Origin: CAG-882 sp050874385
Lineage (GTDB): Bacteria > Bacillota > Clostridia > Lachnospirales > Lachnospiraceae
Length of the DNA stretch: 64,000 nt
Direction: 5' to 3'
Assembly: GCA_050874385.1 (NCBI GenBank)
Contig: JBNMKO010000001.1
Location: forward strand, 1-64,000
Shown: piece by piece, positions 60,034 through 64,000 of the stretch
Position numbering within the stretch: the first letter of the stretch is position 1
Layout of the letters: each line of letters opens with the position of its first letter
Notes under the pieces: model-generated
What the model was told of the DNA's origin: nothing
Databases searched by the model: none
Seen by the model: the letters and a program-made list of their open reading frames with translations, nothing else
Made by a program: the position numbers and the translations under genes

Positions 60034-60321
60034 ATGAACAAGTACGAATTAACAGTTGTTATCAGTGCTAAGTTAGAGGACGAGGCAAGACTTGCTACAC
60101 TTGAGAAAGTGAAGGACATGATCGCTCGTTTCGGCGGTACTGTAACTAACGTAAACGATTGGGGAAAGAAGAAGCTTGCTTATGACATCCAGAAGATGAG
60201 CGAAGCATTCTATACTTTCGTTGAGTTTGATGCACCTGCTACTGCACCGGCAGAGCTTGAGGCACAGCTTCGTATCATGGACGGCGTTGTAAGATATCTT
60301 TGCGTTTCAGTAGAGGCATAA
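60034..60321 (+). CDS. rpsF: Ribosomal protein bS6
   Basis: The 95-residue small-subunit protein that pairs with bS18 on 16S rRNA. Family stretches are MNKYELTVVISAKLEDEARL, GGTVTNVNDWGKKKLAYDIQKMSEAFYTFVEFDA and LRIMDGVVRYLCVSVEA. ATG 60034 follows AAGGAGG. It heads the conserved rpsF-ssb-rpsR operon. A small hairpin-rich leader (about 59980-60015) may be part of autoregulation but shows no motif I can name. Confidence 0.96.
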   Translation: MNKYELTVVISAKLEDEARLATLEKVKDMIARFGGTVTNVNDWGKKKLAYDIQKMSEAFYTFVEFDAPATAPAELEAQLRIMDGVVRYLCVSVEA

Positions 60322-60354
60322 TCTTGTGACAATCATCCGAGAGGAGAATAGTCT

Positions 60355-60810
60355 ATGAATAAAGTTATTTTGATGGGTAGATTGACAAGAGACCCGGATG
60401 TGCGTGTGAGCACAGGCGAGCGTCAGATGTCAATAGCGAGATATACACTGGCAGTTGACCGCAGAGGCAGAAGGAACGACAACAACGGGGAGCAGACAGC
60501 GGATTTTATATCCTGTGTCGCATTTGACCGAAATGCTGAATTTGCGGAGAAGTATCTTCATCAGGGTATGAAGATTGCAGTTACCGGAAGAATTCAGACC
60601 GGAAGCTACACCAACAAGGACGGTCAGAAGGTATACACAACAGATGTTGTTGTAGAAGATCATGAGTTTGTAGAGAGTAAGGCTGCAAGCGCTAACAATA
60701 ACGGAGGCTTTGCATCAAGCGACAGACCAACACCTGCCGCAGCAGCACCGGCGGACGGATTTATGAACCTTCCGATGGGTGTGGAGGATGAAGGTCTTCC
60801 TTTCAACTAA
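60355..60810 (+). CDS. ssb: Single-stranded DNA-binding protein
   Basis: A 151-residue SSB that coats single-stranded DNA in replication and repair. The OB fold occupies about 1-105 (MNKVILMGRLTRDPDVRVST, IARYTLAVDRRGRRNDNNGE, ADFISCVAFDRNAEFAEKYLHQGMKIAVTGRIQTGSY). A Gly/Asn/Ala-rich linker and the acidic tip GVEDEGLPFN, which recruits partners, close it. It stands between rpsF and rpsR as usual, and starts behind GAGAGGAG. Confidence 0.96.
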   Translation: MNKVILMGRLTRDPDVRVSTGERQMSIARYTLAVDRRGRRNDNNGEQTADFISCVAFDRNAEFAEKYLHQGMKIAVTGRIQTGSYTNKDGQKVYTTDVVVEDHEFVESKAASANNNGGFASSDRPTPAAAAPADGFMNLPMGVEDEGLPFN

Positions 60811-60832
60811 ATTTTATAAGGAGGTCACAATA

Positions 60833-61099
60833 ATGCCAAATACCAGAGAAAATAAGTCTTCCGACGCTCCAATGAAGAAGAAGCTTGGACGCAGAAGAAA
60901 GAAAGTTTGCGTATTCTGCGGAGACAAGAACGGCGTTATCGATTATAAGGATGTTAATAAGTTAAAGAGATATGTATCTGAGAGAGGTAAGATTCTTCCT
61001 AGAAGAATTACCGGAAACTGCGCAAAGCATCAGAGAGCTCTCACAGTTGCTGTCAAGAGAGCACGTCATATCGCTTTAATGCCATATACACTTGACTAA
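60833..61099 (+). CDS. rpsR: Ribosomal protein bS18
   Basis: An 88-residue small-subunit protein: KVCVFCGDKNGVIDYKDVNK, LKRYVSERGKILPRRITGNC and AKHQRALTVAVKRARHIALM are unmistakable. The C-X2-C (CVFC) plus C/H in NCAKH form the zinc-binding version of bS18. ATG 60833 follows TAAGGAGG. It ends the operon, followed by strong terminators. Confidence 0.96.
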   Translation: MPNTRENKSSDAPMKKKLGRRRKKVCVFCGDKNGVIDYKDVNKLKRYVSERGKILPRRITGNCAKHQRALTVAVKRARHIALMPYTLD

Positions 61100-61139
61100 T
61101 TCGGTTGAGCATTTAGCTGATATAAAGTGAAATTTTAAA

Positions 61140-61234
61140 GGCACACCTTGGAATTTTGTTCCGGGTGTGCCTTTTTTGCGCACATTGTGTGAAAAAAAGA
61201 CAGGCAGATTTTTGCAATCTGTCTGTCTTTAAAA
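61140..61234. terminator. Two terminators between rpsR and the PHP gene
   Basis: GGCACACC (61140-61147)/GGTGTGCC (61164-61171) with T6. Then AGACAGGCAGAT/ATCTGTCTGTCT (about 61198-61231) with A7 before and T3 after, suited to both directions between convergent genes. Confidence 0.85.
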
Positions 61235-61315
61235 TAGTCTGTGATTATGGCAATGATATAAATGGCTTCATATAGTAGCTGTTATATACTAGAATATTGC
61301 TTTATATGGAAGTTA

Positions 61316-62065
61316 TTAAATTGTAGAATTTTGATGGTCTGTAAATGGGTTGTATGTGCCATCTAAAAGGCATGTCGCCTCACCGCCCAGAACAGCCTTT
61401 ATAAAGTCATGGCTGTCTTCCAATCTGCGGTCAAACGCCATTCCGCCGTACACCATCTCTGTGGAGTGCTGGTCGGAGCCCGCTGTGAGTGCCAAGCCGT
61501 GCTTCTTTGCGTAGTCGATGGCGCGGTCATTGAACTCAGGGTGTCCCATGCAGCGGCTCTTTGCGATTGTTCCGCTGTGTGTGGCGTTAACGCCCTCAAC
61601 TCCGTCGACATATTCCGGAAAAAGTCTTATCTCGGGTATATATGGCGCTTCTCGGAAAGGATGAGCCTGTATAACCATTCCGCCGCCCTCATGCACTAGC
61701 TCATACTGCTCTTCCACAGTGGCATCCTTTATTTCCGGGTGCGCAAAAAGCCATTCCTTGTCAAGTCCGTGTATGAGAAACTCGGTGCCGCGGTATCCCG
61801 ACTCCCACCCAAAGAAAACCTGAAGTCCGATGCGGTTTCCCTCATCAAGAGCGTTTTCATACCCTTTGCAGAAGCCGTTTACCCAGTCCGCCCATGGCAG
61901 CATTCGGTCAACGGCTGTGTTTCCGTAGAAAAAGTGGTCGGTGATTATTATTCCCGTGTAGCCGGCATCCTTGTAGGCGTGTACGATGTCGACAGCCTTT
62001 GCACGCCCACATGCGCTTCCCTCGCTTGTGTGTAGATGTGTCTCGTATATAAATTTATTCTTCAT
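61316..62065 (-). CDS. PHP-domain phosphoesterase
   Basis: A 249-residue metal-dependent phosphoesterase-like protein of the PHP family. Metal ligands: ETHLHTSEGSACG (HXH), IIITDHFFYG, FFGWESGYRGTEFLIHGLDKE, VIQAHPFREAP and ALTAGSDQHSTEM. No polymerase or histidinol-phosphatase length match can be fixed, so the substrate is unknown. ATG 62065 is my choice, using GGAGAAG 12 nt upstream; ATG 62083 in the same frame is possible. Confidence 0.85.
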   Translation of the reverse strand: MKNKFIYETHLHTSEGSACGRAKAVDIVHAYKDAGYTGIIITDHFFYGNTAVDRMLPWADWVNGFCKGYENALDEGNRIGLQVFFGWESGYRGTEFLIHGLDKEWLFAHPEIKDATVEEQYELVHEGGGMVIQAHPFREAPYIPEIRLFPEYVDGVEGVNATHSGTIAKSRCMGHPEFNDRAIDYAKKHGLALTAGSDQHSTEMVYGGMAFDRRLEDSHDFIKAVLGGEATCLLDGTYNPFTDHQNSTI

Positions 62066-62483
62066 TTTGTTGTGCTTCTCCATTTCTGTTTAAATGACAT
62101 CGACATGTAAATAGTCGATTTTTAATTGTAATTGTAAAATGTTTGAATGATAACTTAATAAATATCTTTTAAGATATAATTTCGAGGTTGGATTATATTA
62201 TTGACATTTAAATCAATGTACATTATACAGGCATTTGCAAATATCCGCCTGATTGCGGAAAAGTTCTGCCGCCGCCTTGCCTACATTATAATATCAGAGA
62301 ATACATATTTTTTCTATATGTAAAATATATGAATTGAGAAGGTATAATGGGAAATTGATGCTTTTTTCGATAAAATCCTTATGATTTGCGCATAAAGCGG
62401 CTAAAGAAAGGTTGCTTTTTATTTTTCAATAGATTAAGATAGAGACAGTGCTTTAGGCGTAAATATTTTTTTGGAGGAAATAA
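62066..62483. other. Non-coding interval with a promoter-like sequence
   Basis: About 420 AT-rich nt. TTGACA-17-TATACA lies at 62201-62229 on the plus strand, 255 nt before the next gene; a second TATAAT occurs near 62342. No ORF is supported. The transcript could be a long leader or contain a small RNA. Confidence 0.5.
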
Positions 62484-63380
62484 ATGAATACTACATTGGT
62501 TATTATGGCTGCCGGGATGGGAAGCCGTTATGGTGGAATAAAGCAGATTGAGCCGGTTGGCCCTAGCGGGGAGATTATTCTTGACTATTCAATCTATGAT
62601 GCCATTGAGGCTGGTTTTGACAAGGTTGTGTTTATCATAAGAAAGGATATCGAGGAGGCATTCCGCGAGGCTATCGGTGACAGAATTGAGAAGCGCGTGA
62701 AGGTTGAGTATGTTTTCCAGAACATGGAAGACCTCCCGGGAGGATTTACAGTGCCGGAGGGCAGAACGAAGCCTTGGGGAACAGGACAGGCGATACTTGC
62801 ATGCAAGGATGTTGTGAATGAGCCTTTTGCTGTTATCAATGCGGATGACTACTATGGCAAGGAGGGGCTTAGAAAAATCCATGAGTACCTGTGTAATCCT
62901 GCAAAGACCGACAGAAAGTTCAATTTCTGCATGGCAGGCTTCGAGGTTGGAAACACACTCAGCGAGAACGGAACCGTCACAAGAGGAATCTGTGAGGTGG
63001 AGAACGGTGTCCTCACAAAGATTGTGGAGACCAAGGAAATAGGCAAGGGCGACAACTGCGCGACGACACCTAACGGCAATGTGCCGTTAAATCAGCCTGT
63101 GTCCATGAATATGTGGGGGCTCACACCTGACATATTCCCTGAGCTTGAAAAGAGATTTGTGACATTCCTCGGCTCGATAGAGGGAAATGAGATGAAGGCT
63201 GAGTATCTCATACCTACAATCATAGGCGATATGGTTGATGAGAAGCTTGCCGATGTTCATGTGCTCCCTACAAGTGACAAGTGGTTCGGTGTGACTTACA
63301 AGGAGGACAAGGAGCTTGTTGTGAGCTCGTTTGCCCAGCTTGTCGAGCAGGGCGTTTATAAAAAGAAGCTTTGGGAGTAA
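62484..63380 (+). CDS. Sugar nucleotidyltransferase
   Basis: A 298-residue NTP_transferase-family enzyme. The nucleotide-binding start is VIMAAGMGSRYGGIKQIEPVGPSGEIILDYSIYDA, followed by INADDYYGKEGL with the metal-binding Asp and MNMWGLTPDIFPEL. It resembles proteins annotated as UTP-glucose-1-phosphate uridylyltransferase-like in Firmicutes, but lacks the full GalU pattern, so the sugar is uncertain. ATG 62484 follows TTGGAGG. No sugar partner gene is adjacent. Confidence 0.88.
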   Translation: MNTTLVIMAAGMGSRYGGIKQIEPVGPSGEIILDYSIYDAIEAGFDKVVFIIRKDIEEAFREAIGDRIEKRVKVEYVFQNMEDLPGGFTVPEGRTKPWGTGQAILACKDVVNEPFAVINADDYYGKEGLRKIHEYLCNPAKTDRKFNFCMAGFEVGNTLSENGTVTRGICEVENGVLTKIVETKEIGKGDNCATTPNGNVPLNQPVSMNMWGLTPDIFPELEKRFVTFLGSIEGNEMKAEYLIPTIIGDMVDEKLADVHVLPTSDKWFGVTYKEDKELVVSSFAQLVEQGVYKKKLWE

Positions 63381-63418
63381 TAAAAACACCATTGGTTCTT
63401 TAGGAGGAAAAGATTGGA

Positions 63419-64000
63419 ATGATTAGACCGGGACGAAATGATTTGTGCTGGTGTGGCAGTGGGCTCAAATATAAGAGATGCCACAGTAATTTTGACGATA
63501 AGCTTGAGAGCATGAGACTTATGCATGCCATTGTGCCGTCACACAAGCTTATAAAGACACCTGAGCAGGTGGCTAAGATAAAGGAGAGCGCAAAGATTAA
63601 CATTGCTGTTCTCGACTATGTGGCAGAGCATATCAAGGCTGGCATAACAACAGAGGAGATTGACAGGTGGGTATACGATGTTACCACCAAGATGGGCGGA
63701 ATACCGGCACCTTTAAACTATGAGGGATTTCCTAAGAGCGTGTGTACCTCAATAAACAATCAGGTATGCCACGGAATACCGTCTGAGGATGTTATGCTCA
63801 GGGAGGGAGATATAATAAATGTAGATTGTTCTACTATATTAGATGGATATTTCTCCGACTCATCGAGAATGTTCTGCATAGGCGAGGTGTCACCTGAGAA
63901 GAAGCGTCTCGTCGATGTGGCTAAGGAGAGCTTAAATGTCGGTCTCTCCAAGGTCAAGCCGTGGGGCTTCCTTGGCGATGTAGGTCAGGCGATAAATGAC
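63419..64000 (+). CDS. map: Methionine aminopeptidase type I, partial, with SEC-C motif
   Basis: The first 194 residues of a MetAP that removes N-terminal Met from new proteins; the right edge of the window cuts it. An N-terminal SEC-C zinc motif (LCWCGSGLKYKRCH, about 9-22) is followed by the MetAP core: SAKINIAVLDYVAEHIKAGITTEEID, NYEGFPKSVCTSINNQVCHGIPSE (His) and the first metal Asp pair in NVDCSTILDGYFSDSSRMF. The remaining His and Glu ligands lie beyond the window. ATG 63419 follows TTAGGAGG. The zinc extension is typical of the longer Clostridial MetAP. Confidence 0.92.
   Translation, partial: MIRPGRNDLCWCGSGLKYKRCHSNFDDKLESMRLMHAIVPSHKLIKTPEQVAKIKESAKINIAVLDYVAEHIKAGITTEEIDRWVYDVTTKMGGIPAPLNYEGFPKSVCTSINNQVCHGIPSEDVMLREGDIINVDCSTILDGYFSDSSRMFCIGEVSPEKKRLVDVAKESLNVGLSKVKPWGFLGDVGQAIND

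Overview
The window looks like the chromosome of a Gram-positive, endospore-lineage, probably motile gut anaerobe of the Lachnospiraceae. The evidence is complete-looking spoIIA and spoVA sporulation genes, a T-box in front of aspS, a FliB-type flagellin lysine methylase, abundant AAGGAGG ribosome binding sites, lipoproteins with Thr/Glu-rich linkers, and a pectin/rhamnose utilisation cluster. A pectinolytic Lachnospira (L. eligens-like) is my best guess, inferred from gene content and not verified.

Layout. Positions 1-3250 look like the end of an integrated mobile element: an XRE regulator, a Mef-type macrolide efflux gene with its own promoter and an attenuator-like leader, and about 800 nt of GC-rich, hairpin-dense non-coding DNA. 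From 3287 the DNA is host-like: two unknown AT-rich genes, an LMW phosphatase, a DUF1294 protein, ldhA, a thioesterase, a sensor GGDEF protein, a GNAT enzyme, a YitT protein, an S66 peptidase and a NudC-like Nudix enzyme. A T-box leader and aspS follow (13.4-15.6 kb), then fliB, two aminotransferases (one hisC), a zinc ribbon/DUF5685/DnaJ operon, folC, a 48-codon gene and a large TPR protein.

The block 25.0-33.5 kb is the sporulation region: spoIIAA-spoIIAB-sigF, then spoVAA-AB, spoVAC and spoVAD-AE, interleaved with an EAL phosphodiesterase, an HD hydrolase and a second YitT protein. A class A PBP, an IMPACT-family protein and a PAP2 membrane phosphatase follow. The block 38.2-49.6 kb is a catabolic locus: an Lpl-type sugar ABC importer (binding protein and two permeases), a rhamnogalacturonan acetylesterase, an unknown helical protein, a cytoplasmic GH28 polygalacturonase, an AraC regulator, rhaB and rhaA. 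Together they would import pectin (rhamnogalacturonan-type) oligosaccharides, deacetylate and split them inside the cell, and feed rhamnose to rhamnulose-1-phosphate. The aldolase step and the importer ATPase are not in the window.

The rest holds a HIT protein, an SpoVK/CbxX AAA ATPase, a trigger-factor-like lipoprotein, a PAS/degenerate-GGDEF/GAF protein, small unknown genes, a YyaC-like protein, a LysM protein with an unexpected MPN-like domain, a DUF5711 protein, tRNA-Cys, DUF951, the rpsF-ssb-rpsR operon, a PHP protein, a sugar nucleotidyltransferase and the start of a methionine aminopeptidase cut by the right edge.

The most interesting signals are in the 5' leaders. At least seven unrelated genes share a short perfect hairpin directly in front of a GGAAATGAGGATT-like ribosome binding site. 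Two of those leaders (ldhA and rhaB) are homologous over about 108 nt with covarying stem pairs. A related leader before the AraC gene opens a 10-codon upstream ORF that overlaps the regulator's start. The aspS T-box carries an Asn (AAC) specifier, and the enzyme has a His typical of non-discriminating AspRS.
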